Shown here piece after piece: positions 1-9,103 of a stretch of 49,314 nucleotides of DNA. The stretch covers positions 1 to 49,314 of the forward strand of contig CAJYSL010000449.1 of NCBI GenBank assembly GCA_913777515.1, given 5' to 3'. A model generated the notes under the pieces. It saw only the letters and a program-made list of their open reading frames with translations. It was not told the origin of the DNA and did not search any database. Every line of letters begins with the position of its first letter. The first letter of the stretch is position 1. Origin of the DNA: an uncultured Mucilaginibacter sp. GTDB taxonomy: Bacteria > Bacteroidota > Bacteroidia > Sphingobacteriales > Sphingobacteriaceae. The position numbers were made by a program, and so were the translations under genes.

Positions 1-60
1 ATTCATTTTTATTCACTATATCTAAAACATTAATAAATTGTTATATTGGCCTAACAATAA

Positions 61-636
61 ATGGATATCCACAGATTATCTGACGGCGACTTGGTTTTAG
101 CGCTCCAGCGGGGCGAAGAGTTTGCTATTGCAGAAATCTACCACAGATATTGGCGCAAACTGCTGGCCATTGCTTACAACCATACGCAAGACAAGGTAGC
201 GGCCGAAGAAATAGTGCAGGAAGTGCTGATTAAACTTTGGGATAAGCGCGGACAGGTGCAAATTGAATCATTGCCAGCCTACCTGGCTACAGCTACTAAA
301 TTTTCGGTATTAACGGCTATCCAGCGGCAAAAGCGCAGAAGCGATATTGCTATGGCCGTTTACGGGCAAAAGCTGCACGATTTTGACGATGAAAAAATTT
401 ACACTCGTTTTTTACAAGAGTATATTAATGGTGTAGTTGAAACACTACCCGAAAAATGCCGCCTGGTATTTAAATATAGTCGCGAGCAAGGCAAATCACT
501 CTCCCAAATTGCTTTGCAAATGAATATTGCCGAAAAAACGGCCGAAGCTCATCTTACTAAAGCCTTAAAAGTCATTCGTCTTTCTTTACGGAGTATTGGA
601 ATGATGATTTTAATGGTTTTCTTGCATATTCGTTAG
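61..636 (+). CDS. ECF (FecI-type) RNA polymerase sigma factor
   Basis: A 191-residue sigma-70 family ECF factor. Region 2 lies at about residues 25-90, with the acidic AAEEIVQEVLIKLW segment typical of region 2.2. Region 4 (about 129-177) holds the helix-turn-helix KSLSQIALQMNIAEKTAEAH. The short hydrophobic C-terminal tail (MMILMVFLHIR) is common in Bacteroidota FecI-like factors. It is followed on the same strand by a FecR anti-sigma gene and then by SusC/SusD, so it probably switches on this glycan-uptake locus when the outer-membrane receptor senses substrate. The ATG at 61 is the first in frame and follows an A-rich leader. The natural promoter may lie partly outside the window. The substrate is not predictable from the sequence. 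Confidence 0.93.
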   Translation: MDIHRLSDGDLVLALQRGEEFAIAEIYHRYWRKLLAIAYNHTQDKVAAEEIVQEVLIKLWDKRGQVQIESLPAYLATATKFSVLTAIQRQKRRSDIAMAVYGQKLHDFDDEKIYTRFLQEYINGVVETLPEKCRLVFKYSREQGKSLSQIALQMNIAEKTAEAHLTKALKVIRLSLRSIGMMILMVFLHIR

Positions 637-654
637 AAATATTAGTCTAATTGT

Positions 655-676
655 TTTGTTTTATCAATAAAACAGA
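655..676. repeat. Short inverted repeat after the sigma gene
   Basis: Arms TGTTTTA (657-663) and TAAAACA (668-674) flank a TCAA loop, making a 7-bp perfect stem 20 nt beyond the sigma stop codon. It is AT-rich, so it is a weak terminator at best. It could instead be an operator or a chance palindrome in the gap between sigma and anti-sigma genes. Confidence 0.35.
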
Positions 677-760
677 CGATTGTGTTGGTATTTCGGCGGT
701 TGTTGTCCACATTAAAGCTGGTTAATAAATATTTTCCAAAAAAAAGTGCAAAAAGACTAA

Positions 761-783
761 GGGTAACTGCCTTCGTTATGTAA
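761..783 (+). promoter_or_regulatory. Candidate ECF-dependent promoter for the FecR gene
   Basis: GGGTAA (761-766) and CGTTATGTAA (774-783) sit 30-50 nt upstream of the FecR start, just after an A-rich tract. The arrangement resembles promoters I would expect for FecI-type sigma factors in this phylum. The spacing is short and no consensus was computed, so this is an inference. Confidence 0.3.
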
Positions 784-811
784 CTATCATTTAAACGCAT
801 TGATTTTTTGC

Positions 812-1786
812 ATGAAAGAAGAACAGTTACTTGCGCTGATTGAAAAATATCTTGACGGCAGTGCGACCGAACAGGAAAAGCAGCAGCTTGACCAATGGTA
901 CCGGAAGCAGAGCGAGCAGGAGGCTATCTGGCAAGCAAACTCGGCCGACGAGGAGAAGGCTTTAGAACAGCGTATGCTATTGCATATCTACCAGCACATC
1001 AAAACCGACGAGGTTCCGGTAAAAAAACTCTGGCATCGTAACGTCTATCGTTATGCGGCCGCTGTGTTTTTAGGCGCTTTTCTCTGCGCCGGTTATTTCA
1101 TTTTTACAAAAAAGCAGCCTGCACGTTTTGAACAGCCGGTAGCCGTGGTGGCGCCCACAGTGCTTTCCGAAAATCGTTTCGTAGAGCTGCCCGATAGCAG
1201 CACTGTAGTGCTACACTCCGGCAGTTCCATACGGTATGCAATGAACGGCAATATACGCGAAGTGCATTTAAAAGGAGAGGCTTTTTTCGATGTAAAGCAT
1301 ATGTCTGCAAATCCTTTTGTGATTTACACCGGTAACATCAAAACCACGGTTTTGGGTACGGCTTTCAATATTAAAGCTAACCCGGGTGAGCAGGTGGTAG
1401 TATCGGTAAGCAGGGGCAAGGTAAGCGTGTCTGACACTAAACAGCATGTGCTGGCCACCTTGCTGCCTAACCAACAATTGGTTTACAATGCCGAAAATAA
1501 AAAGGTTTCGCAGGAAAAAGTTGAAGCGTTGAGCGCCGTTACCTGGGCTAAGAGCGATATGCAGTTTGAGGATATGCCTTTTAAACAGCTGGCCGAACGC
1601 CTGGGCAGGCGATATGATGTAAGCGTAAACTTCAAAAACAAAAATTTAGAAAAGTGCCTGATTACCGGTCGTTTTAATGGGACCGAGACGCTGAACCAGG
1701 TATTGCAGGCTCTTACTGAAACCATGGGCGCATCCTTCGCTACGGACGGAAAAACCGTAGCATTAGATGGCACCGGCTGTAACTGA
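812..1786 (+). CDS. FecR-family anti-sigma factor
   Basis: An inner-membrane anti-sigma factor of 324 residues, paired with the upstream ECF sigma. The cytoplasmic N-terminus (1-78) would bind sigma. One membrane helix follows (about 80-98, AAAVFLGAFLCAGYFIF). The periplasmic FecR domain is at about 110-210 (motif GEAFFDVKH, then VLGTAFNIKA), and a DUF4974-like C-terminal domain is at about 245-320. The latter is expected to contact the signalling (STN) domain of the neighbouring SusC protein. The start is taken at ATG 812; an in-frame TTG at 800 would add only four unlikely residues. Family and topology are clear; the sensed glycan is unknown. Confidence 0.93.
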   Translation: MKEEQLLALIEKYLDGSATEQEKQQLDQWYRKQSEQEAIWQANSADEEKALEQRMLLHIYQHIKTDEVPVKKLWHRNVYRYAAAVFLGAFLCAGYFIFTKKQPARFEQPVAVVAPTVLSENRFVELPDSSTVVLHSGSSIRYAMNGNIREVHLKGEAFFDVKHMSANPFVIYTGNIKTTVLGTAFNIKANPGEQVVVSVSRGKVSVSDTKQHVLATLLPNQQLVYNAENKKVSQEKVEALSAVTWAKSDMQFEDMPFKQLAERLGRRYDVSVNFKNKNLEKCLITGRFNGTETLNQVLQALTETMGASFATDGKTVALDGTGCN

Positions 1787-1908
1787 AATAAAATCGAAGT
1801 ATAAATTGAATTTCCAACCTCTAATTAATCACTCTATGATTTACCATTACCCGGCCTGATTAAGCAGTATAAAAAAGTAACGATGTGCCGGATGCGCATC
1901 TTACAAAA

Positions 1909-1942
1909 AAACTCCCCGGCCTTGGACAGCAATGAGGAGTTT
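1909..1942 (+). promoter_or_regulatory. Hairpin in the leader upstream of susC-like gene
   Basis: AAACTCC (1909-1915) pairs with GGAGTTT (1936-1942) around a 20-nt loop, inside the 199-nt gap between FecR and the SusC gene. An A-run precedes it and no U-run follows, so it is more likely a 5'-leader structure or mRNA-processing element than a terminator. The second susC-like gene in this window has only 33 nt upstream and lacks it. Confidence 0.35.
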
Positions 1943-1985
1943 AATTAAAAAACTTATTTGACTCATTTTTTAACTTATACAAATA

Positions 1986-4900
1986 ATGCAAAAAGATACT
2001 GCTTTTGCAATGGGAAAACTCTGTTCCTGTTTTAAGAAGTTTTTACGAATCAACTGGCTGTTTTTCATGAAATTAAGCGTTTGTTGCGGAGCTATATTAA
2101 TCATAAGTTCCTCGTTGTTTGCCGCTACTTTAACCAATGCACAAAGCCTGCAAGTTACCAGGGTGCAACTACAGGTTAATCACCAATCGCTCAAAGCTGC
2201 TTTGCGCAAACTGCAGGCGCAATCGGGCTTCAGCATTTTTTACCCTTCGGCGCGGGTTAATGCCGTAAAACAGGTAACTATTGATGCCCAATCGCGCAGC
2301 GTAGCCGAAACCCTGACTATCTTACTAGAAGGTACCGGCCTGGGTTACAAACAGGATGGTAACCGGATTATTATATCACCCGTTAAAGAAACTATAACAC
2401 CGGTAACCAAAGCTGATGTGCCGGCAACAGTTCGGGAGGCCGCACAGGCCATTAGGGTAACCGGAACAGTAAAAGATGAGCATAATCAACCTATGCCAGG
2501 TGTAACCGTGCGTACTAAAGAACGTAATCCGGTTACCGCTATCACTAACGCAGATGGCTATTTTAGCTTGGAGGTACCCGACGGGCAGAGTGTATTGGTT
2601 TTCTCGTTCATTGGTTATCAAACCCGCGAGATAACCGTAAAGGGGGCTACGCCGTTAGAGGTACGGTTACAACCGGCCGCCGGTTCTATAGAGGAGGTGC
2701 AAGTTATAGGCTATGGTACTACCACCCGGCGTAATAATACAGGTGCGGTAAGTTCATTAACCTCAAAAGATATTGAAAATCAACCAGTATCTAATCCGCT
2801 GGCGGCATTACAAGGTCGTTTGCCTGGCGTTCAGCTAACGCAAAATAATGGATTGCCGGGCAGTGGTTTCAGGGTGCAAATTCGCGGCGTTGGATCATTG
2901 CAGGGCGGTACTTTGCCTTTTTACATCGTAGATGGTGTGCCTTTTACATTGTATAATGGAAGCTCTCCCTCTACTGATGGTTTGAATGCTTTTGGCATAA
3001 GTGGTGCCAACGGAGGCGAGATCAGCCCGCTAAGTATGATTAACCCTGACGATATTGAACGCATAGACATATTGAAAGATGCCGACGCGACAGCGATATA
3101 TGGTTCAAAGGGAGCTAATGGTGTAGTTTTAATCACAACTAAAAAGGGCAAGGCAGGTAATACCAAATTTAACGTGAATTTTTACCAGGGTGCCGGTAAA
3201 ATAGGCCATTTTATTGATATGCTCAGCACGCCTGATTATGTAGCTATGCGTCGTGCTGCTTTTGCTGCCTCTGGAGCAACACCAACCACAGGTAATGCGC
3301 CTGATCTGTTGGTTTGGGATCAGAATAATACAACCAACTGGCAAAAAGAATTAGTGGGGGGTACAGCGCACACCACTAATGCCGATATTTCTGTTTCTGG
3401 CGGCAATGCACAAAATACTTTTTTATTCAGTTCGAATTATCGGCGCGAGGGTACTGTTTTTCCGGGTAGTTTTGGTGCTAATACGTTTTCCAATCGCTTG
3501 AATGCAGGTCACAAAAACATCGATCAAAAGTTTGGCATCGACGTAAGTGTAAATTATGGTTATATGCAAAATAACCTGATCGGCACAGATTTATCTCAAT
3601 TGTACAATTTGCCACCGAATATGCCATTATACAATCCCGACGGAAGTTTATACTGGCATCCATCTTTTACCAATCCAATGGCTTACTTGTTAAGGCCAAC
3701 ATCAAATACTACTACGAATTTTATAAGCAACTTAAATACTTATTATCAATTATTACCTGGTTTGCGTGCCAAAGCAAATTTAGGTTACACCGCAACCGGG
3801 CTTAAGCAAACGCTGCAAACGCCGCTTACATCCATGAACCCGGCTAATGTGAGTTTAACAGCGCCGAATAATACTTTAAGATATGCTAACAATACTACTA
3901 TAAATTATGTCGTTGAACCTCAACTTGAGTACCAGCGAAATATTGGCGGCGGTGATTTCCTGGCTTTGGTGGGGTCAACCATTCAGCGCACACAGATGGA
4001 CGGTATAAATTTACAGGGGACCGGATTTAGCAGCGATGCGTTAATCGGAAATATCAATAACGCGGTTTCTATCGTCAATTTCGGAAGCAATAACTCTGAC
4101 TATAAATACGCTGCAGTTTTTGCACGCTTAAATTACAATTGGAAAGGTAAGTATTTATTGAATGGTACTTTCCGCCGGGATGGTTCGTCGCGGTTTGGCG
4201 ATGATCGTAAGTTTGGAAACTTTTGGGCTTTAGGGGCAGGTTGGGTTTTTACTCAGGAATCATGGATGAAAGATATATCGTGGTTGAGTTTTGGTAAACT
4301 GCGAGGTAGTTATGGTTTAACCGGAAACGACCAGATTCAGAATTACTTGTATAACGCTTATTTTAATACGGTCGGTTCTACCAATAGTTACCAGGGGCAG
4401 GCGATCGTATATCCGTCTAACATCCCGAATCCTGATTTGCGTTGGGAAACTAACAAGAAGCTTGATTTTGCTATTGAACTTGGTTTTTTACAAGACAGGA
4501 TATACTTGAAAACCGATTATTTCCTCAACAGATCATCTAATCAGCTTTCCAGCGTGATACTGCCATCACAGTCGGGATTTAGCAGTTACACGGCTAATTT
4601 TCCTGCGGTTGTACAAAACAATGGGTTTGAATTTGAATTAACCTCAACCAATATTCAGTCAAAAACTTTCAGGTGGAGTACTAATTTCAATTTAACGATA
4701 TTACGTAATACGATTCTTAAAATTAACAATCCGTCCCAATTATTTGGTTCTTCAAATTATATCGTTGGCCAACCGGTTAATGCTATTCAGATTTATAAGT
4801 TTACAGGCATCAATCCAGCTAACGGCATACCTACTTATCAGGATCTAAATGGAGACGGTTCTATCACTTTTGCTGGCGACCGTACGCCTGCACCGTTAGG

Positions 4901-5408
4901 TCATCCATATTACGGTGGTGTCAATAACAGCTTCAACTTTCGTGGTTTCGAACTGAATGTGTTTTTTCAATTCAATCATCGTATGGGCTATCTTAACAAT
5001 AGCTCATCTATTCCGTATGGCTCAAGCCCAATAAACCAAAATATAACGGCGCTGCAACGTTGGATGAAACCTGGCGAAAATACGCAATATCCAGGGGCAA
5101 CAACCTTAGGCACAACGCCTTATTTCAACTATAATTCATCGGATGCCAACTGGGGCGACGCTTCATTTATCAAACTAAGGACAGTTAGCCTCAGCTACAA
5201 TTTGCCAAAAACCTGGATTGGAACTATAGGATTTTCTAATTTGAATGTATTTGCAAGGGGAGAAAACTTGCGTACCTGGGCGAAACAAAAATATACTTAC
5301 GATCCCGAAACAACGGTATCGGGAGCTGCCCCGGGCTTAGGAACCGGTCAATTCATTGCAATGCCTCAATTGCGTACTATGGTTTTAGGTCTTAACTGTT
5401 CATTCTAA
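1986..5408 (+). CDS. SusC/RagA-family TonB-dependent outer-membrane glycan transporter
   Basis: A 1140-residue TonB-dependent receptor that imports oligosaccharides with its SusD partner. The export signal ends near residue 53 (LTNAQ) after an unusually long cytoplasmic lead. An STN signalling domain (about 66-132) marks it as a transducer that talks to the FecR protein. A carboxypeptidase-regulatory beta-sandwich (about 157-229) has the motif GTVKDEHNQPMPGVTV. The plug begins near 236 (EEVQVIGYGTTTRRN), and the rest is a 22-strand-type barrel ending in an aromatic residue (LNCSF). ATG 1986 is used; Met9 or Met28 are alternatives because the signal is long. The SusD gene follows after 14 nt. 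Substrate is not deducible; nearby GH16 and GH2 enzymes suggest a beta-linked glucan or galactan. Confidence 0.95.
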   Translation: MQKDTAFAMGKLCSCFKKFLRINWLFFMKLSVCCGAILIISSSLFAATLTNAQSLQVTRVQLQVNHQSLKAALRKLQAQSGFSIFYPSARVNAVKQVTIDAQSRSVAETLTILLEGTGLGYKQDGNRIIISPVKETITPVTKADVPATVREAAQAIRVTGTVKDEHNQPMPGVTVRTKERNPVTAITNADGYFSLEVPDGQSVLVFSFIGYQTREITVKGATPLEVRLQPAAGSIEEVQVIGYGTTTRRNNTGAVSSLTSKDIENQPVSNPLAALQGRLPGVQLTQNNGLPGSGFRVQIRGVGSLQGGTLPFYIVDGVPFTLYNGSSPSTDGLNAFGISGANGGEISPLSMINPDDIERIDILKDADATAIYGSKGANGVVLITTKKGKAGNTKFNVNFYQGAGKIGHFIDMLSTPDYVAMRRAAFAASGATPTTGNAPDLLVWDQNNTTNWQKELVGGTAHTTNADISVSGGNAQNTFLFSSNYRREGTVFPGSFGANTFSNRLNAGHKNIDQKFGIDVSVNYGYMQNNLIGTDLSQLYNLPPNMPLYNPDGSLYWHPSFTNPMAYLLRPTSNTTTNFISNLNTYYQLLPGLRAKANLGYTATGLKQTLQTPLTSMNPANVSLTAPNNTLRYANNTTINYVVEPQLEYQRNIGGGDFLALVGSTIQRTQMDGINLQGTGFSSDALIGNINNAVSIVNFGSNNSDYKYAAVFARLNYNWKGKYLLNGTFRRDGSSRFGDDRKFGNFWALGAGWVFTQESWMKDISWLSFGKLRGSYGLTGNDQIQNYLYNAYFNTVGSTNSYQGQAIVYPSNIPNPDLRWETNKKLDFAIELGFLQDRIYLKTDYFLNRSSNQLSSVILPSQSGFSSYTANFPAVVQNNGFEFELTSTNIQSKTFRWSTNFNLTILRNTILKINNPSQLFGSSNYIVGQPVNAIQIYKFTGINPANGIPTYQDLNGDGSITFAGDRTPAPLGHPYYGGVNNSFNFRGFELNVFFQFNHRMGYLNNSSSIPYGSSPINQNITALQRWMKPGENTQYPGATTLGTTPYFNYNSSDANWGDASFIKLRTVSLSYNLPKTWIGTIGFSNLNVFARGENLRTWAKQKYTYDPETTVSGAAPGLGTGQFIAMPQLRTMVLGLNCSF

Positions 5409-5422
5409 TTAATAGGGTCCAC

Positions 5423-6829
5423 ATGAAAAATCTTTATAATAAAATAAAATTTTTGACAATTGGAGTCGCGCTTCCGTCTATATTTTTGACAACAGGTTGC
5501 AAAAAGGCGGTAGAGTTAGCTCCTCCTCAAAACAAGATTGAGGCAAGCACTGCTTATTTAACTGATGGTACAGCTACCGCTGCAGTACTTGCCTTGTACA
5601 ATTACGGCATATTTGGCAGTATGGGTACGTTGCAACAGGCCATAACTTTTTATGGCGGTGTAAGCAGTGATGAATTACATTACAACCTAACCTCATCACC
5701 AGAGATCAATGAAATTGAAAATAATCTGATTTCGATAGGCAGCAATGCTATCGCTAACCTTTGGGCAAACGCGTATTCTGAGCTTTTAGTGGCTAATAGT
5801 GCTATTACAGGTATCACTCAATCTCCAAGTTTAACGTCGGCGGTCCGTTCTCAGCTTTTGGGCGAGGCTAAGTTTTTCAGGGCGTGGGTTAACTTTTATC
5901 TGGTTAACTATTATGGCGGCGTACCACTGGTTGGAGCGATTCCTCTTGAAAATGCGTATTTACCAAGGGCTTCGGCAGATGCTGTATGGACATCTATCAT
6001 TGCAGATTTGCGTGATGCTCAAGGGTTGTTACCTGTCACTTACGTAGGCGCGCAAAAAAGTAGGGTAAACCAATTAGCGGCTACAGCTTTGCTGGCTCGG
6101 GTTTACCTATATCGTAAGGATTACGCCAATGCTGAAGCTCAAGCTACGCAGGTGATAAATTCGGGCACTTATACATTACCAACAACATCTAACGTTTTTA
6201 TAAATAGCAGTACGGAGACTATTTTACAGTTTGCAACTCCACTCGGGACCTCTGCCTTCGTACAATCCTATCGTAATGGGCCAAATGCCCCTGCCACTAC
6301 ACCGCCGTCTTACACGCTTACCAGCAATATAGCTAATAGTTTTGAGGCTAATGATAACCGCAAAACCAACTGGGTTGATTCTGCTGTAAGCGGCAATAAA
6401 TTTTATCGTATTAATAAATATAAAATTTACACGGCTACCACAGCTAATTTAGGTAATGAGTTTAACGTTGTACTGCGCCTGGCCGAGCAGTATTTAATCA
6501 GGGCGGAGGCACGTGCGCTAACCGGCAATTTATCGGGCGCGGCAGCCGATGTTAACGTCATACGTAACCGTGCCGGCTTGGGCAATTTGACAGCCACCAA
6601 CAGCGCCTCGGCAACAGCGTTAACAGGTGCCATAGCGCAAGAACGTAAAGTTGAACTGTTTGGTGAGTATGGACATCGCTGGTTCGATTTACTTAGAACC
6701 GGTCAGGCAAATGCTGTTTTGAGTAGACTAAAACCAAACACTTGGAACGCTACCCGGTCGGTATTATTTCCTATTCCAGACCAACAGCGGCAATTAAACA
6801 CTTCGCTTACCCAAAACCCTGGTTATTAA
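5423..6829 (+). CDS. SusD/RagB-family surface glycan-binding lipoprotein
   Basis: A 468-residue partner of the SusC transporter that acts as a lid over the barrel and binds glycan at the cell surface. The lipoprotein signal ends in the lipobox LTTGC with Cys26 as the acylated residue. The N-terminal TPR-like helices (for example LLGEAKFFRAWVNFYLVNYYGGVP) and the C-terminal EYGHRWFDLLR plus terminal LTQNPGY are hallmarks of the family. It follows the SusC gene after 14 nt and is certainly co-transcribed. Length is slightly short but within the normal family range. Confidence 0.95.
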   Translation: MKNLYNKIKFLTIGVALPSIFLTTGCKKAVELAPPQNKIEASTAYLTDGTATAAVLALYNYGIFGSMGTLQQAITFYGGVSSDELHYNLTSSPEINEIENNLISIGSNAIANLWANAYSELLVANSAITGITQSPSLTSAVRSQLLGEAKFFRAWVNFYLVNYYGGVPLVGAIPLENAYLPRASADAVWTSIIADLRDAQGLLPVTYVGAQKSRVNQLAATALLARVYLYRKDYANAEAQATQVINSGTYTLPTTSNVFINSSTETILQFATPLGTSAFVQSYRNGPNAPATTPPSYTLTSNIANSFEANDNRKTNWVDSAVSGNKFYRINKYKIYTATTANLGNEFNVVLRLAEQYLIRAEARALTGNLSGAAADVNVIRNRAGLGNLTATNSASATALTGAIAQERKVELFGEYGHRWFDLLRTGQANAVLSRLKPNTWNATRSVLFPIPDQQRQLNTSLTQNPGY

Positions 6830-6877
6830 TTAAATCATTAAATTAAATAAATAACGTTCATTAGTAATTAAACAACT

Positions 6878-8371
6878 ATGAAAAATTATATCACCAAACT
6901 CGGTATGCTGGCTGCATTTGCAGCAGGTGGCTATGGCGCCCATGCGCAAACAGCTCCGGCAGACACTACCGCAAAGATGCTTAACCGTTTGGTTGCTTCA
7001 ACCAACGCTGCAGATAAGGCAACGCTAAATGCTAAGCTGGCCTCGTTGGGCGCCAGTAATAAAGAACAGGATTTGATATTGGCTGAGCAGATTTACTACC
7101 GTATGAAGAATTCCAAGTCTATGGATTCTTTATATGCTGAGCAGTTAAAGCGTTTCCCTGATGGTATTGCTGCTCGTAACAACGCTGAAAAAGCGGTATA
7201 CAATGCCAAAACAGGTGCCGCAAAAGAAGCTGCCTATTATCAGTGGATTAAAGATTTTCCGCCCCAAAAGTTTGTTACCGGCTCAATTGAGGACGGTGTA
7301 GTTCATGATTATGCGGCTTCGGCTATTGCAATGCAGTATGCAGAAGAAAAAAATACGGCTAAAGCGATTGAGTTTATCAATAAACTGCAGGCTGATTTTT
7401 GGAAGGGTAACGCGTACAGTGGTTTGGCCGGTGTTTTTCGCAAAAATGGCGATTTAGCTAATGCCGAAATTTATGCCCGCAAGGCCATGGAAAATGCTTT
7501 TTCATACATGGATGGCAAAAAAGGCGACAGCGGTGCTGCTAAATTTTCAGCTTCGGGCTATCCAAGCTTAACCAGTACTTACGCCGATATTTTATATGAG
7601 CGGAAAAAATATGCCGAGGCCTTAAAGTACTCAGAAAGTGCCTTCAAAAATTCGACTACGCTTAACCCGCGCCTTAACTATCGCTATGCGCAGATACTGA
7701 TTGGCCTTAACCGTAACCAGGAAGCTTATGATAAATTGGAGCCGGTAATAAAGTCGGGTAGGGCTACGCCCGAAATGGTAGCGGTTTTTAAAACGCTGTA
7801 TCGTAAAGTAAAAGGAAGCGACGCCGGGTTTGACACTTATGCCGCTGCTATTCGCAAAAGCTACCTCGAAAACCTGAGCAAAACGCTCACCCGCGACATG
7901 GTCAAAGAGCAAGCCCCCAATTTTACATTGAGTGACGTGAACGGCAAGCAGGTATCATTGCAGGAACTGAGAGGCAAAGTGGTTGTGCTTGATTTTTGGG
8001 CAACCTGGTGCGGTCCGTGTAAAGCATCGTTTCCGGCAATGCAAATGGCTGTAAATAAGTATCAAAGCGACCCGAACGTAAAATTCCTGTTTATCCATAC
8101 CTGGGAGCGTGGTACCGAAACGCCTACCAAAGATGCAGCCGACTACATCAAAAGCAAAAAATACACTTTTGATGTGCTGATGGATTTAAAAGATGCCCAA
8201 ACCAAAGAGAATAAAGTAGTAAGCAGCTATAAGGTAAACGGTATACCCGCCAAATTTGTAATTGATGCCCAAGGCAACATCCGCTTCAAGCTTACCGGAT
8301 TTGACGGTAGCGACGAAGCCGCGGTTGACGAAATATCAATGATGATTGATATGGCCAAAGCCAATTCATAA
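6878..8371 (+). CDS. Exported TlpA-like thioredoxin-fold protein with helical N-terminal region
   Basis: A 497-residue exported protein with a Sec signal (1-23, ending GAHAQ). Residues 30-330 are helical with TPR-like repeats (NAEIYARKAMENAF; YAEALKYSESAFK). A TlpA/ResA-type thioredoxin domain occupies about 345-495. It starts with EQAPNFTLSDVNGKQVSL and carries the redox pair WCGPC at residues 377-381, followed by the cis-proline loop NGIPAKFVID. It probably reduces or isomerises disulfides in periplasmic or surface proteins. It lies 48 nt after the SusD gene and ends just before a terminator, so it belongs to the same transcript. TlpA proteins often accompany SusCD pairs in Sphingobacteriaceae; the exact client is unknown. 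Confidence 0.9.
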   Translation: MKNYITKLGMLAAFAAGGYGAHAQTAPADTTAKMLNRLVASTNAADKATLNAKLASLGASNKEQDLILAEQIYYRMKNSKSMDSLYAEQLKRFPDGIAARNNAEKAVYNAKTGAAKEAAYYQWIKDFPPQKFVTGSIEDGVVHDYAASAIAMQYAEEKNTAKAIEFINKLQADFWKGNAYSGLAGVFRKNGDLANAEIYARKAMENAFSYMDGKKGDSGAAKFSASGYPSLTSTYADILYERKKYAEALKYSESAFKNSTTLNPRLNYRYAQILIGLNRNQEAYDKLEPVIKSGRATPEMVAVFKTLYRKVKGSDAGFDTYAAAIRKSYLENLSKTLTRDMVKEQAPNFTLSDVNGKQVSLQELRGKVVVLDFWATWCGPCKASFPAMQMAVNKYQSDPNVKFLFIHTWERGTETPTKDAADYIKSKKYTFDVLMDLKDAQTKENKVVSSYKVNGIPAKFVIDAQGNIRFKLTGFDGSDEAAVDEISMMIDMAKANS

Positions 8372-8423
8372 GTTGAAGCAGCACGACGACAGTGCTTCGT
8401 GAAAATTTACAAAGTACCAGCGT

Positions 8424-8483
8424 AAGAGCAGGCGGTGTATATCATTAAATAATAATATGTACAACGCCTGCTCTTCGTTTTTT
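8424..8483 (+). terminator. Intrinsic terminator of the first Sus operon
   Basis: An 11-bp GC-rich stem, AAGAGCAGGCG (8424-8434) with CGCCTGCTCTT (8465-8475), has a 30-nt AT-rich loop and is followed by a T6 run at 8478-8483. It begins 53 nt beyond the TlpA stop and separates the Sus operon from the glycosidase genes. Confidence 0.82.
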
Positions 8484-9103
8484 ATCGATTTTTTATTTTC
8501 GTCCAAAATCTTATAACTGAGAGTACCAATAAGTGAAATCTCACCCTAAAATGATGGAAATGCCCCCCTTGTAAGGCTGCCTATTGTTATAACTTCGTTT
8601 CCACAAATCGAAAGCATTTGGGGCAATTTCTTATTAACCCCAGTACCATTGATGAACCTACATTTATCCAATTCGTTCTGTCGTTTGTTAGACTTACAAC
8701 AAATTAAAAGCGTGCTTTTACTGTAAAGCAAACGTTAAGATACTGTTGCCGTGCTGTAAAAAAACTTATGTGCAAAAGTGGTTTTAAACATGAGGACTTA
8801 ACAGCCGGCAACTTTTTTATTTGCCGTAAAATTGATCCGGATTTAATTAGAAACTAATTAGAGTGTTTCTATCAACTTTGGTCTGAGCGTAAATTGATTA
8901 AATATACCCCTGCGTAATATCAGTTTACCCCCTTCTTTTGCCGTTGCGAATGCGTTAATTAGCAATCTCGAGCCGATACCCATCCGATAATCTTTCATTC
9001 ATTATCATTATAGCCGGTTACGTTTAAAGTAAATAAGGCGAGGATGAATTGTGGTTTATGTGGATTTAAAGTTGGTTTCACCTTAACGCTATTTTATCAA
9101 AAT
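8484..9103. other. Gene-free region upstream of the GH16 gene
   Basis: About 620 nt with no convincing coding sequence. A 61-codon minus-strand frame (8731-8546) has no recognisable product and no matching leader. The stretch contains the palindrome and weak promoter element listed separately. I see no RNA gene or repeat family here. Confidence 0.6.
8844..8880 (+). promoter_or_regulatory. Palindrome next to a weak TAnnTTTG-like element
   Basis: TAATTAG (8844-8850) and CTAATTA (8854-8860) form a perfect 7-bp inverted repeat with a 3-nt spacer. CAACTTTG (8873-8880), one base off the Bacteroidota -7 consensus TAnnTTTG, lies 12 nt downstream. The layout would suit a regulator bound over the -33 region of a promoter for the GH16/GH2 pair. 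It would leave a 220-nt leader. Inference only. Confidence 0.3.

Noticed and set aside
1986-5408. SusC N-terminal length as a frameshift or fusion
   Set aside because: The long lead before the signal peptide is a common annotation pattern in this family and the frame is continuous.
8546-8731. 61-codon minus-strand open frame
   Set aside because: No recognisable product, no leader or partner gene, and it lies in AT-rich intergenic sequence where such frames arise by chance.
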